DNA of 64,000 nucleotides from Campylobacteraceae bacterium (GCA_013215945.1 JABSOM010000012.1:1-64000), one strand, 5' to 3'; counted from the stretch's first letter, positions 1 through 9,623 are shown. A program made the numbers and translations. The notes: generated by a model from the sequence alone, not told the origin.

Positions 1-211
1 CAAACTCTATGCAAATATACTAACATATTCACATAATCTCATTATATAAGTTTCATATCCTAGCTAACAAATAAAAATATTTAGGAACCCGAAGGGCTTT
101 ATCAATACATATTTGCTTCTTTTTTAATACTTGAGCATTATGTATTAATAATTTTAAGTTAATAAATTTTATTAATTGAGGTGGACCCAGAAATCAAATC
201 TCACTTTTATT
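1..211. other. non-coding left edge
   Basis: No gene is visible here. The only structure I see is a short minus-strand hairpin at about 86-98 (5 bp with a TTC loop, one G-T pair) followed leftward by a T-rich run near 72-82. It could be a weak terminator for the minus-strand peptidase gene that ends at 212. The stem is short, so this is only a suggestion. Confidence 0.3.
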
Positions 212-835
212 TTACTCTATTATTTTCTTCATTATTGAATAATCATTTCCACTAACAACTATAAGTTCATCATTTGAAAAAGGAACTAATTCAAGTTTAT
301 TTTTATATTTTTCTACAGTAATCTCTGCTGCTTTTGCAAAAGGAAAATTCTTATAATGTGGGATTACATAAAAATCAATTAATCCTAAGGATTCAAAGGT
401 TTTTAAAATAATTCCTTTTTTACTATCCATATCTTCTATATACTCTATATTTGGAGTAACTACCACTGAACCTGCTGATTCACCGATATATATTTTTCCT
501 AAATTGATTTGTTCATTAATAAGTGCATCTGCTCCTGTTCTTTTTAATTCTTGTAATAAGAAAAAAGTATTCCCACCACTTATATAAATATAGTCATTAT
601 TAGCCAGTTTATTTTTTATTTCATTGCTAGAAGCAGTAGATATTTCAAGAATATCAAGGATCATACCTTTTTCTTCAAAAGCTTTTTTTGCATCCTCTAC
701 ATAAAAATTAACTTCTTCATGAATACTTGCAGTAGGAATAAAAGTAACCCTCTTAGCCTTGACTTCTTCTTTTACATAGCTTGTAAATAGTTCTATAACA
801 TTTGAAAAAGAAGAGCTTAAAAATAATTGTTTCAT
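212..835 (-). CDS. peptidase S51 family (dipeptidase E-like) protein
   Basis: The 207-residue product looks like a member of the S51 peptidase / class I glutamine amidotransferase-like fold, whose best-known member is cytoplasmic aspartyl dipeptidase PepE. The nucleophile elbow GESAGS places the likely catalytic serine at residue 120. SGGNTFFLL at about 86-94 matches the conserved glycine-rich turn of the family, and a histidine in IPHY (about 160) fits the second triad position. There is no signal peptide, so it should act in the cytoplasm. The ATG has an AAGGT ribosome binding site about 6 bases upstream. The gene stands alone. The substrate is unknown: some family members cleave Asp-X dipeptides or cyanophycin, and none of that can be assigned here. 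Confidence 0.75.
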   Translation of the reverse strand: MKQLFLSSSFSNVIELFTSYVKEEVKAKRVTFIPTASIHEEVNFYVEDAKKAFEEKGMILDILEISTASSNEIKNKLANNDYIYISGGNTFFLLQELKRTGADALINEQINLGKIYIGESAGSVVVTPNIEYIEDMDSKKGIILKTFESLGLIDFYVIPHYKNFPFAKAAEITVEKYKNKLELVPFSNDELIVVSGNDYSIMKKIIE

Positions 836-988
836 ATACAGACCTTATGATATTTTTCACATAATAGCTTAAAAAAAGGTAGGTATATTTAAAATATTAC
901 ATTATGAAATATTTCATAATAATTAAAACAAAAGTTCCTCTTCTTAATACGGAAAATCAAGCCAGAAGTTCTTATTAAAATTTCTTAA

Positions 989-1375
989 TTATGCACCATA
1001 ATAAAGTAAAGCTGAACCGACAAACCAAAATATCCATTGAGGTAGAATAAAAAAAGTTTTTACATTACTTTTAATCCAAAAAAGTTGAAGTAACCAAACA
1101 ATCCCCCACATCAAATACAGTAAACTTAGAAATAACGTTAATTCATATTCAAAGCTAATTAAATTACTTAAAGAAATAACAAACAATAAAACACATACTA
1201 AGAGTAAATCTACTGCCAGCATTTGAAACGCACACATAGATTGTTTCCAATTACGCATCAAGATCGAATTATTCTTAGAGGGAATAATACTTGCTGAATC
1301 TTTTGTTCCTCCAAAAACATGAGCAATGACGGCTAATAATGTGAACGAAGCAACAATAAGTACGGGAATATTCAT
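989..1375 (-). CDS. small integral membrane protein of unknown function
   Basis: This 128-residue protein has about four predicted membrane segments (roughly residues 4-23, 50-72, 78-98 and 107-126). The loop between the first two holds a polar stretch with FGGTKDSASIIP, followed by a basic RNWKQ. I do not recognise a named family. An AAAAAGGA ribosome binding site sits just before the ATG. It lies 40 bases downstream of the histidine kinase gene on the same strand and may be co-transcribed with it, but nothing in the sequence shows a functional link. Confidence 0.6.
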   Translation of the reverse strand: MNIPVLIVASFTLLAVIAHVFGGTKDSASIIPSKNNSILMRNWKQSMCAFQMLAVDLLLVCVLLFVISLSNLISFEYELTLFLSLLYLMWGIVWLLQLFWIKSNVKTFFILPQWIFWFVGSALLYYGA

Positions 1376-1415
1376 TTTTTTCCTTTTTAAATTTGTTTTA
1401 GAATATAAGAGTTAA

Positions 1416-3629
1416 TTAAAGGAAAGGAAGAATAACAACAAACTCTATTCCTTTATTTTCTTCACTATGACAATTTATTGTTCCCTTTAATTTTGAGGTC
1501 ACTATATTATAAATAATATTTAATCCCAGACCTGTCCCTCCATGTTCTCTATTTGTAGTAAAAAATGGTTCAAAAATTTTATTTATATTCTCTTTGGGTA
1601 TTCCTTTTCCGTTATCTTTATAAATTAACTTTATACTATTTGACTCTAGTACAATACTTATGTTTATCTTTCCCTTTTCTTTTTCTTTTTCTTTAAAACC
1701 ATGACGTACAGAATTAATAACTAAATTTGATATAATTTGTGAAAATGCACCTGGATAACTTTTTATTTTTACGCCAGCATCACAATCAACGTTAATATTA
1801 ATATTTGTTTTTTTTGTAATATTGCTTATACTCAATAGAACTCCAGAAATATATTCTTTTAAATAAAATTCTCTTATTTCTTCATGAGTTTGATCTACTG
1901 AAGTTTGTTTAAAACTCCTAACTAAAGCAGCCGTTCTTATTAAGTTAGTATTGATTTGCCTTTGTATATCTTTGGATTCTTCTAGATATTCTTCAAATTC
2001 TTCTTTAGTCATATTATTGTTATTGTATTTTAATATGATTTCATCTGTTATATCAACTAAATAAGATATTCCCGTAAGTCCAATGCCTACTGGTGTATTT
2101 ATTTCATGTGCAACACCTGCAACTAGTCCACCTAAACTTGCCATTTTTTCGGATTCAATTAATTTAGATTGAGTTTGTTTTAAATTAGAGATTGTTTCTT
2201 CTAATTCATCATTTGATTCTTCTAGTTCTACTGTTCTGTCAAATACTTCTTGTTTAAGGTTATCATTGAATTTGTTTAATTTTTTTTGTTGTTTTATAAT
2301 TGATTTTTGCATAACTTTAAAATTTGAAATTAAAATACCAATTTCATCTTTTGATTCTAGTTTAATTTCTTTAGTAATGTCCCCTCTTGCAATTATTTTT
2401 GTTATATCTGATAATTCAATTAAAGGCATTAAAAATTTATTTACAGCCATGGAAATTATAAAAGCAAAAATAACAAAAAATATGATTAGCGGAAGTAGAA
2501 ACTTTTCAACAGATTTATTGATAATACTATCTATATTACTACTTAGCTCTTTTGTGACTTTAAAAATTTCATCTGCATATAATATATCTGCATATATCCA
2601 TCCTAAATCGTTCAATTTTGAAAAAGATATATACATTTCTTTATTATTTAAAACAATTCTTTCAAAACCAGATTCTGTTTTGTTTATCTCTTTAAATAAT
2701 TTTTTAAAGTTTGATTTATAATCGAGCAATGTTTTGTTGGAAAGTTCAATATTATTTTTTTTATAAATTTCATTTATTGCGTTTTTAGATAAAGCTATAG
2801 CTTTAAAACTGCTATCCAATAGAATGGAATAACCTTGTTCATTTTCTTTTAATAAATTTTTTAATAAATTTTTGAGGGTTAAATCGGTTCCAACAACACC
2901 AATAAAATTATCATTTACATAAACAGGAGCAATTGCACTAATCATTAAACCTTGTTCTGCGGGATCTTGATATAAAGGTGTCCAAAGCAACTTTTTTTCA
3001 GGATTAAATTTTGGGGTAGCAGGTAGAAAATAAATGTCATCAATAGTTCTAAAATCAGGTGGAAATAACTCCAGCATATTTACTCTTGGGTAGTAGCGCA
3101 AAAATCCCTCTGTTCCTAAAAAGTAGTTTGCAACAGTATTTATATTTCTGTTCAATAATGGTTCAAAATATTCATTTAAATAAGAACTTATTTCAATTTT
3201 CTTTAATACTCTCTCATCCACTTTCATCCACGTTGGTGTCCATAGGGTAGAAATATCAGATGTTTTTTCTGTTAATTGATTATTTGGCAGGTGAATTAAA
3301 TGCTCTTTATAATTCCAATATTTTCTAGTATCGATAATATCTTTGTTTAAGTATAGTTTTTTAGTAAAGTCTTGTAAGTTATAAACATCTGCTTCAATAT
3401 TTTTTATCAGCATTTTTAACGTTTCTTTTTGTAAATGCGTATACTTTAAGTAAAATTCTTTCGTTTGATTAATTAATAATTCATTGCCTGTTTTAATGGT
3501 AGATTTTTTTGCTTCATACAAAGATGATATTCCAATGTAAATACTAATAAAGATTAGTATCAAAAATATCATTGAAAAAAATAACAAGGATTTATTCTTG
3601 ATGCCAAACTTTAATTTATTTTCTTTCAT
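1416..3629 (-). CDS. Cache-HAMP sensor histidine kinase, orphan
   Basis: This 737-residue protein is a membrane sensor kinase. It has a first membrane helix at about residues 13-35, a large periplasmic Cache-type sensor region to about 370 (including GVVGTDLTLKNLL), a second helix at about 377-397 and a HAMP linker. A coiled coil leads to the H-box GVAHEINTPVG with the phospho-accepting His near 508. The ATPase domain shows the N-box (NLVINSVRHGF), the DNGKGIP motif and GGTGLGLNI near the C terminus. This H-box style, with a long coiled coil and a TPVG context, is common in two-component kinases of Campylobacterota. No response regulator lies next to it, so its partner must be encoded elsewhere. 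The ligand is unknown; Cache domains often bind small organic acids or amino acids. Confidence 0.88.
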   Translation of the reverse strand: MKENKLKFGIKNKSLLFFSMIFLILIFISIYIGISSLYEAKKSTIKTGNELLINQTKEFYLKYTHLQKETLKMLIKNIEADVYNLQDFTKKLYLNKDIIDTRKYWNYKEHLIHLPNNQLTEKTSDISTLWTPTWMKVDERVLKKIEISSYLNEYFEPLLNRNINTVANYFLGTEGFLRYYPRVNMLELFPPDFRTIDDIYFLPATPKFNPEKKLLWTPLYQDPAEQGLMISAIAPVYVNDNFIGVVGTDLTLKNLLKNLLKENEQGYSILLDSSFKAIALSKNAINEIYKKNNIELSNKTLLDYKSNFKKLFKEINKTESGFERIVLNNKEMYISFSKLNDLGWIYADILYADEIFKVTKELSSNIDSIINKSVEKFLLPLIIFFVIFAFIISMAVNKFLMPLIELSDITKIIARGDITKEIKLESKDEIGILISNFKVMQKSIIKQQKKLNKFNDNLKQEVFDRTVELEESNDELEETISNLKQTQSKLIESEKMASLGGLVAGVAHEINTPVGIGLTGISYLVDITDEIILKYNNNNMTKEEFEEYLEESKDIQRQINTNLIRTAALVRSFKQTSVDQTHEEIREFYLKEYISGVLLSISNITKKTNININVDCDAGVKIKSYPGAFSQIISNLVINSVRHGFKEKEKEKGKINISIVLESNSIKLIYKDNGKGIPKENINKIFEPFFTTNREHGGTGLGLNIIYNIVTSKLKGTINCHSEENKGIEFVVILPFL

Positions 3630-3726
3630 AAAAACACCTTTTAATATCAGCCAATAATAAACTATACAGTATAAAAACTTAATTATTTAGTATTTAAAAA
3701 AGTAAAGCTAAAAGTTTTTTCTTCTC

Positions 3727-4494
3727 TTATACTATCTGTTCCTGCCCTAGTCTATACAAAGCAAAATCATATTTAATGGGATCTTTTTTATCAAAAGCCC
3801 TTAAAGATTCTGTTATCTCTAAAGCAGATTTCAAATCATACGTTTTTCGCTTTAAAAGCCCTAATTTTTGCGATACTTTAAACGTATGCGTATCCAAAGG
3901 CAAAATCAAATCTTTTGTATCCACACCCTTCCATAAACCCAAATCTAATTCATCCTTTCTAACCATCCAACGCAAATACATATTCCATCTCTTATACGCC
4001 CCATTGCCAATTTCTTTGATATTTCCTATTTTATCTCTTTTAAAATTCTTAGAAACTAGAAAAGTATAACCTTGTGATTTATAATCACTTACCTCTGCAA
4101 TCGCTGTAATAATGGCATCTATTCCTTCTAAAACACTCGCATCTTTTTTATACGCGCCTAAAAAAATATCGTTTAAAGAAGCTTTATGCTTTAACCGTTT
4201 AAACGATATGAAAGACTGTGCTACATCAGAAGCATTTTGGAATCTATAGTAGGAAGAGGAGAGTTCTTTTTTTATTATTTCATCGCTTTCATTAAGCAAA
4301 GAAAAGTCTAATTTTTCTAGAAACCTTACTATTAATGACGCTTTTCCATAAGCATATAATGCACATAATAAAATGATATATTCATCTTTATATTGTCTTG
4401 CAATGAATAAAGGATCTGGTTTATCACTTGATAATTCACTGCTATTATTTCTTTGTTTTACTTCTATGTCTAGGCGCTTTTGTATTGCTCTCAC
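3727..4494 (-). CDS. TIGR02757 family protein
   Basis: The 255-residue protein matches the TIGR02757 (DUF2400) family, seen for example in a short N-terminal region with DPLFIARQY and a C-terminal LPLDTHTFKVSQKLGLLKR segment. The latter resembles the helix-hairpin-helix part of DNA glycosylases, and that is the basis for the loose link to DNA metabolism; the reaction is not established. The start is GTG at 4494, with AAAGG upstream on the minus strand. The gene is divergent from the SDR gene, with 74 bases between the two starts, so the two may share a promoter region. Confidence 0.72.
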   Translation of the reverse strand: MRAIQKRLDIEVKQRNNSSELSSDKPDPLFIARQYKDEYIILLCALYAYGKASLIVRFLEKLDFSLLNESDEIIKKELSSSYYRFQNASDVAQSFISFKRLKHKASLNDIFLGAYKKDASVLEGIDAIITAIAEVSDYKSQGYTFLVSKNFKRDKIGNIKEIGNGAYKRWNMYLRWMVRKDELDLGLWKGVDTKDLILPLDTHTFKVSQKLGLLKRKTYDLKSALEITESLRAFDKKDPIKYDFALYRLGQEQIV

Positions 4495-4568
4495 GTCTTA
4501 CCTTTGCTTTATTTGCTTTGGATATAATATCCACTTATATAAAAATACTAAATAAATATGGACTAAAA

Positions 4569-5390
4569 ATGCAAAATATATTAATTACTGGATGTTCAAG
4601 TGGAATTGGTTTACAAACAGCTCTTACACTCAAAGATAATGGCTATAAAGTGTATGCCTCTGCTAGAGATGATGAAGATATCAAAAACTTAAAAAATCTT
4701 GGATTTATCACTTTAAAAATAGATGTTAGAAAAAAAGATGACATTCAAAATGCTTTGTATTCTATTATTCACGAAGATAAAACACTGGATGCTGTTTTTA
4801 ATAATGCAGGTTATGGACAACCTGGTGCGCTTGAAGATGTAAGCGTTGACGTATTAAAAGAACAATTCGAAACCAATGTTTTTGGACTTCATGAACTTAC
4901 TGTTCAAAGTATGAAAATATTTAGAGCCCAAGGTTATGGAAAACTTATTCAACACAGTTCCGTTTTAGGAATAATATCGTTAAAGTTTAGAGGCGCTTAT
5001 AATGCCAGCAAATATGCAATTGAGGGTTTAAGTGATACCTTAAGGCAAGAACTTCTAGGAAGTAAGATTACACTTTCTGTTATTAATACAGGTCCTGTTA
5101 CGTCTAAATTTAGAGAAAATGCTTTGAGTAAATTTGTTAAAAATATTGATATCAAAAGCAGCTTTTTTAAAACCGTATATGAAAAAGATTTACAAAAAAG
5201 ACTGGAAGATGATAAAGAGTCTACGCCTTTTAATTTACCAGCAAGCAGCGTTGCTAATGTTGTTTTAAAAATAATGCAAAGCCAAAAACCAAGAGGAAGA
5301 TATTATGTAACAAAAGCTACTTATATTATGGGCTTTTTAAAACGCACTTTACCCACAGGTTTATTAGATAAAATACTAAATAAGATGTAG
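4569..5390 (+). CDS. SDR family NAD(P)-dependent oxidoreductase
   Basis: The 273-residue protein is a classical short-chain dehydrogenase/reductase. The nucleotide-binding TGCSSGIG motif is at the N terminus, NNAGYG follows after about 80 residues, a serine lies in HSSVLG, and the catalytic YNASK (Tyr-x3-Lys) is complete. The ATG at 4569 is chosen because it places the Rossmann motif directly at the N terminus; the reading frame is open further upstream but there encodes an unrelated hydrophobic stretch that overlaps the divergent gene. Substrate cannot be told from sequence. The gene ends in a strong hairpin shared with the convergent lipoprotein gene. Confidence 0.85.
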   Translation: MQNILITGCSSGIGLQTALTLKDNGYKVYASARDDEDIKNLKNLGFITLKIDVRKKDDIQNALYSIIHEDKTLDAVFNNAGYGQPGALEDVSVDVLKEQFETNVFGLHELTVQSMKIFRAQGYGKLIQHSSVLGIISLKFRGAYNASKYAIEGLSDTLRQELLGSKITLSVINTGPVTSKFRENALSKFVKNIDIKSSFFKTVYEKDLQKRLEDDKESTPFNLPASSVANVVLKIMQSQKPRGRYYVTKATYIMGFLKRTLPTGLLDKILNKM

Positions 5391-5407
5391 GTCTTATTTA
5401 GTATTTT
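5370..5407. terminator. bidirectional terminator, 16-bp perfect stem
   Basis: Positions 5370-5385 and 5392-5407 are perfect inverted repeats around a 6-base TGTAGG loop. The stem is flanked by A-runs on one side and T-runs on the other, so it can work in both directions. It overlaps the stop codons of the convergent SDR and lipoprotein genes. Confidence 0.85.
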
Positions 5408-6047
5408 CACTCATTTTTTTTATGAGTGTTTTTAAAGCATCTTTAATAGCACTTTTGAATAAATTCCTAAGAACATAATCATTTAGTAAAATATCTTCTT
5501 TTTTAAAAGCATCCGAATTTTTGTTATAAGTACTGTGATTTATATTTTCATATACAAGCTCATTGGATTCGTTAAAAATCTCTATTTGTATATAAATCTT
5601 TACTTGCGCAAGCTCAGATAAAAAAAGAGCATCAAAATCATAATTTACAATTGACAGTTTCATTTTATAAGCAGAGAAAATCTTTCTTCTTTTAGAATAA
5701 AGTTCATGGGCTGATATTTGTTCAAGGAAATATTCTTTTGTTAATTTTTCTAAGTTTATTTTGTGTAAAAGTACACTTCGCTCTAAAGCCAAAGAATCGG
5801 TATTATTAATTTTGGGATTCACTTTTCCACCCATACCTAAAGAAAAGTGTTTTCCAAATAATGCCCCTAAAGAAAGTCCAAAAGTAATAGGAGAAGGAAC
5901 TTTTTCTTTTATCTTATATACTTCTATTTTCTCATCAATATAAAATGTTTTCATAGTATCATTTAAAGAAGGGCTGTTTTTAGAAGCACAAGAACTAAGA
6001 AAGAGTGATACCAGCAGCATATAAAAAATAATTTTCAAAGATCTCAT
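5394..6047 (-). CDS. predicted lipoprotein of unknown function
   Basis: The 217-residue protein starts with a lipoprotein signal: positively charged MRSLK, a hydrophobic core and the lipobox LSSC with Cys at residue 20. After export it should be lipid-anchored in the envelope. The mature part has a glycine-rich segment near residues 55-75 and then an alpha/beta-looking region with several YxIQIEIF-like strands, but I recognise no domain. An AGGAG ribosome binding site precedes the ATG. It lies just downstream of rsmD, with about 37 bases between, and may be read with it. Confidence 0.7.
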   Translation of the reverse strand: MRSLKIIFYMLLVSLFLSSCASKNSPSLNDTMKTFYIDEKIEVYKIKEKVPSPITFGLSLGALFGKHFSLGMGGKVNPKINNTDSLALERSVLLHKINLEKLTKEYFLEQISAHELYSKRRKIFSAYKMKLSIVNYDFDALFLSELAQVKIYIQIEIFNESNELVYENINHSTYNKNSDAFKKEDILLNDYVLRNLFKSAIKDALKTLIKKMSENTK

Positions 6048-6084
6048 CTTGAACTCCTAGGAATATAATATATTTTATTATATA

Positions 6085-6675
6085 TTATACTTTTTTAAAA
6101 TAAGATAAAGTACTTTTTCCAAATTTTTTGCTTTTAATCATAGTAAATAATCCTAAGTTTTCTGGCACTTCTAAACTTGTTACATGTTCCATACAAATTA
6201 AAGAAACATTCTCATTTTCAATGTTTTTAATCATTTCAAAACTTTTTTCATAAATATTTTCCATACCATCTCTAAAATCAAAAGGAGGATCAATATAAAT
6301 AATTAATTCTTCGTTAGAGTTTTTTAAACTAGTAAGTAATTTGGGGAACTCAACAAAAGTATCTCCAAAAATCATTTGTGCATTCAAAGTATTAAGGTTT
6401 TTGCAGTTTTTTCTTAAAATATTGTAAGAATTTTTATTGATTTCAATAAAATATGCTATTTTTGCATCTCTGGAAAGAGCTTCTAAACCAATAGATCCAG
6501 ATCCTGCAAACGCTTCAATAAATACTTTGTCCATAATATCGAACTGTAGTACATTAAAAAATGACTCTTTTAAACGCGATTTTGAAGAACGCGTAACATC
6601 TAAAGAAGGAAGTTCTAACTTCTTACCTTTATATTTCCCTGCTATAATCTGTGTAGTAAATATTTCTTTTTTCAT
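6085..6675 (-). CDS. rsmD: 16S rRNA (guanine(966)-N(2))-methyltransferase
   Basis: RsmD methylates G966 of 16S rRNA in the small subunit, using S-adenosylmethionine. The N terminus has IIAGKYKGKKL, followed by TRSSKSRLKESFFNVL, typical of the family. The SAM-binding loop is EAFAGSGSIGLEALSR and the catalytic motif is DPPF near residue 130. The start is ambiguous. An ATG at 6687 has no ribosome binding site and lies only about 13 bases after a TATACT box, whereas the ATG at 6675 has AAGAG in front, so I use 6675 (196 residues). Confidence 0.88.
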   Translation of the reverse strand: MKKEIFTTQIIAGKYKGKKLELPSLDVTRSSKSRLKESFFNVLQFDIMDKVFIEAFAGSGSIGLEALSRDAKIAYFIEINKNSYNILRKNCKNLNTLNAQMIFGDTFVEFPKLLTSLKNSNEELIIYIDPPFDFRDGMENIYEKSFEMIKNIENENVSLICMEHVTSLEVPENLGLFTMIKSKKFGKSTLSYFKKV

Positions 6676-6901
6676 AATTCTCTTCATAAATAAATTTTAC
6701 GTAGTATAGCTAATTAGAGTTTATATTAAATTTCTTTTTTCAAAAAACAGAAAAAATTAATGCCTAAAACAAAAAATACATCTTTTTTTATAAATTAAAC
6801 CCATATATTTTATTTATACAGTGCATTATTCCAGTAATAAACCTTCACCAATAATATTTTATAGACTATTTTGTTATAATGCAAAAAAACAAAGGGATCT
6901 T

Positions 6902-7393
6902 GTGCCAAGAAAAACATTAAAAAAGATTCTGCCTAACCATCAAAAGATTAAAGACAATAAAATGTTAAAAATATTTGGCTCTTTATTGCAAAAAAAAGAA
7001 ATCTGGAGTTTATCCAGAAAAAAAGTACTTGCAGGTGTTTTTATAGGTATGTTCATTGCTTTTATTCCAATGCCCTTTCAAATGCTTTTAGTAACACTCT
7101 TAGCAATAATTTTAAATGTTAATCTTCCCATACCCTTAGTACTAATATGGATTTCAAATCCTATTACTATGCCTTTTATTTATTATTTTGAATATGAATT
7201 GGGGAATATTTTATTAAACAATCAAAATGCTATTGAATTTTCTTTGGATACTATGCATGAAAATTTAAGCCAGATTGCCTCATCTTTATATGTGGGAGCG
7301 TTTGTTGTATGTTGTTTTGTAAGTATTTTAAGCGTAGTAGTTTTAAATTTTTTGTGGATAAATAAAGTTAAAAAACAAAGAAAAAACAGATAA
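6902..7393 (+). CDS. DUF2062 domain membrane protein
   Basis: The 163-residue protein belongs to the DUF2062 family of small inner-membrane proteins. After a basic N terminus (VPRKTLKKILPNHQKIK, where such proteins normally begin MPRK) come about three membrane segments, with GVFIGMFIAFIPMPFQM and the conserved SNPITMPFIYYFEYELG. I choose the GTG at 6902, which has AAGGGA six bases upstream and gives the family's usual N terminus. The frame is open further upstream but not family-like. Function is not established for the family. Confidence 0.78.
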   Translation: MPRKTLKKILPNHQKIKDNKMLKIFGSLLQKKEIWSLSRKKVLAGVFIGMFIAFIPMPFQMLLVTLLAIILNVNLPIPLVLIWISNPITMPFIYYFEYELGNILLNNQNAIEFSLDTMHENLSQIASSLYVGAFVVCCFVSILSVVVLNFLWINKVKKQRKNR

Positions 7394-7406
7394 GAATTCT
7401 TATCTG
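7387..7406. terminator. bidirectional terminator between DUF2062 gene and rny
   Basis: A perfect 20-bp palindrome (8-bp stem with AATT loop when drawn as a hairpin) spans the stop codon of the DUF2062 gene and sits between two convergent genes. It is followed on the plus strand by a T-rich stretch. Confidence 0.7.
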
Positions 7407-7427
7407 CTTGATTTTATTTCTTTGATT

Positions 7428-8975
7428 TTATCTTGCGTAAGAAAGAGCTCTTAACTCTCTAATTACATTCACTTTTATTTCACCTGGATATTGAACTTTT
7501 TCTTCAATTTCTTTTGCAATTTCACTTGCTAAAATAACCGCTTCATCATCATTAACCAAAGTAGCTTTTACAATAACTCTTACTTCACGTCCTGCATTAA
7601 TAGCATAAGCATTAAGCACGCCTGTTTTAGAAGTAGAAATAAGTTCAATTTCTTCTACTCTTTTTAAGAAACTCTCTAAAACTTCTCGCCTAGCCCCTGG
7701 TCTTGCTGCACTTAAAGCATCAGCAGCACAAACAGCAGCAGATTCAACATTAATAGGTTCTTCAAAACCGTGATGGGCATAAATACCATTAATTACAGTT
7801 GGCGGTTCATTATAACGTCTACAAATATCAACACCTAAATCTACATGTGAGCCTGGCATGTCATGTGTTAATGCTTTACCAATATCATGCAATAATCCAG
7901 CACGACGTGCAAGAATTGGATCCCCACCCATTTGTGCTGCAATTAAACCAGCTAAATGAGATACTTCAAGTGTATGTTTTAAAGCATTCTGCCCATAAGA
8001 AGCTCTGTATCTTAATCGCCCTACTAATTTTACAAGTTCTGGATGCATTGCTTTAATTCCAAGTTCTAAAACAACATCTTCACCCTCTTTAAGAATCTTT
8101 TCACCAAATTCAATTTTAACTTTATTATAGATTTCTTCAATTTTTGCGGGTTGAATTCTTCCATCTTCAATCAAGTCTTTGATTGTTTTAGTTGCAATGG
8201 CACGTCTGTATAAATTAAAAGAAGAAACAGTAATAGTATTTGGAGTATCATCAATAATAATATCAACGCCTAAAAGCATTTCTAAGGCTTTTATATTACG
8301 TCCTTCTTTTCCAATAATTTTACCCTTGGTTTCATCATCATTAATAGGAATATTATTAATAAGTCGCTCAGCAGCAAATTCACCTGCATATCTAGTAACG
8401 GCATTTGCAAGCATATTATTAATACTTAACTCACAGTCTACTTCTGCATTTTTGTATTTTTTTCTAAAAATAGAGGCAATTTGGGCTCTCGAGTCCTCTT
8501 TTACTTTATCTAACATTAATTCTTTTGCTTCATCTTGTGTTAAACCAGAAGCATTTTCTAATACTTTTATAGCAGCCGTTATTTTAGTATCGTAGGTTTC
8601 TTTTTGTTTTTCTAAACCCTCTTTTAATACTTTAATTTTTTCACTGTTATTTTCTACTTCATCTTTTTCTTTTTTAATACTCTCTAATTGTGTTTCTAAA
8701 TGAGAATTTAGTTCTTTTTCTTTTTTTTCAATTTTTTGTAACATATAATCGTAGTCTTTTTTTGCCGTATTAAATTCTTTGTCGTAGTCTTTTTTTGCAT
8801 TGCTTTTTGCATCTTTTAGAATAGCTTGTGCTTCATGCTCAATTACTCTGGCTTTTGCTTTTGCTTGTTCAGTATAAATGTCAAATTTTGCATTTTCAAA
8901 TTTTCCTTTTATAAAGATTGTAATAGCAGCAACAAAAATTGCTAAAACCAATCCTTCTAATAATAATACTTCCAT
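7428..8975 (-). CDS. rny: ribonuclease Y
   Basis: RNase Y is a membrane-anchored endoribonuclease that initiates mRNA decay. The 515-residue protein has an N-terminal membrane helix, a long Lys/Glu-rich coiled coil to about residue 170, a KH RNA-binding domain containing IIGKEGRNIKALE, and an HD hydrolase domain with HTLEVSHLA and LLHDIGKAL. The C terminus RELRALSYAR is typical. The reading frame opens at a TTG at 8981, but the ATG at 8975 has AAAGG 8 bases upstream and is the better start. The gene lies 50 bases downstream of the cyclo-ligase gene on the same strand and is likely in one transcript with it. Confidence 0.95.
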   Translation of the reverse strand: MEVLLLEGLVLAIFVAAITIFIKGKFENAKFDIYTEQAKAKARVIEHEAQAILKDAKSNAKKDYDKEFNTAKKDYDYMLQKIEKKEKELNSHLETQLESIKKEKDEVENNSEKIKVLKEGLEKQKETYDTKITAAIKVLENASGLTQDEAKELMLDKVKEDSRAQIASIFRKKYKNAEVDCELSINNMLANAVTRYAGEFAAERLINNIPINDDETKGKIIGKEGRNIKALEMLLGVDIIIDDTPNTITVSSFNLYRRAIATKTIKDLIEDGRIQPAKIEEIYNKVKIEFGEKILKEGEDVVLELGIKAMHPELVKLVGRLRYRASYGQNALKHTLEVSHLAGLIAAQMGGDPILARRAGLLHDIGKALTHDMPGSHVDLGVDICRRYNEPPTVINGIYAHHGFEEPINVESAAVCAADALSAARPGARREVLESFLKRVEEIELISTSKTGVLNAYAINAGREVRVIVKATLVNDDEAVILASEIAKEIEEKVQYPGEIKVNVIRELRALSYAR

Positions 8976-9025
8976 ACTCAAAACCTTTAAATTGTTTTAA
9001 AAAAATACACTAAAGTCTTGTATTT

Positions 9026-9562
9026 TTATCTTGTTATAATATAATCTGCTTGAATATCGTAATGATTAGATAAAATTTTCGAGCTCTTACAATAGGTTAA
9101 TTGTGTGAATACGATGCATGGTTTATTTTTCAATGAATAAAAAAACCTATCATACATTCCTTTTCCAAAACCAATTCTTTTATATACAGCATCAATTCCT
9201 ACACAAGGAACAATGGCTAAATCAATATCATTTTTTAAATAAGAATTGTTTGGTTCTTTTATACCAAATTTTTTGACTTTTAGAGGCAATCTATATTTAA
9301 CTGCTTTGAAACTTTTTCCTTGCATATAAGGCACGAAAACGTCCACTTTTTTCTCTTTCTTTAATCTTTTAATTAAAGGCATAACATTAACTTCCATTTT
9401 TAAAGGAAGATATAATAAAACTTTTTTAGCACCTAAAGAATCAATTAATTTATATAATTTATTTATAACATCGTAATCTTTTTTAACACGTCGTAATTTA
9501 CTTTGAATTTTTAATCTTTTTATACACGATTTTCTAAAATCACCCTTGTGATTTTCTAACAT
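9026..9562 (-). CDS. 5-formyltetrahydrofolate cyclo-ligase
   Basis: This enzyme (MTHFS) uses ATP to turn 5-formyl-THF into 5,10-methenyl-THF, returning folate to the one-carbon pool. The 178-residue protein has a basic N-terminal region (KSCIKRLKIQSKLRR), then YLPLKMEVNVMPLI, and the family signature VPCVGIDAVYKRIGFGKGMYD, with its glycine-rich turn for ATP/folate binding near the C terminus. The length is near the family norm. An AAGGC ribosome binding site precedes the ATG. It is upstream of rny on the same strand. Confidence 0.88.
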   Translation of the reverse strand: MLENHKGDFRKSCIKRLKIQSKLRRVKKDYDVINKLYKLIDSLGAKKVLLYLPLKMEVNVMPLIKRLKKEKKVDVFVPYMQGKSFKAVKYRLPLKVKKFGIKEPNNSYLKNDIDLAIVPCVGIDAVYKRIGFGKGMYDRFFYSLKNKPCIVFTQLTYCKSSKILSNHYDIQADYIITR

Positions 9563-9623
9563 ATTTAAGCCTTACTTAGATATTATTCATATCCTAATAA
9601 ATATTCTACCTAAAGGACTTAAA

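Noticed and set aside
2266-2721. Plus-strand open frame inside the histidine kinase gene
   Set aside because: It lies antisense to well-conserved kinase sequence, with no ribosome binding site and no known domain.
4428-4568. In-frame extension of the SDR gene upstream of 4569
   Set aside because: It is hydrophobic, overlaps the divergent TIGR02757 gene, and would put about 47 residues before a Rossmann motif that normally starts the protein.
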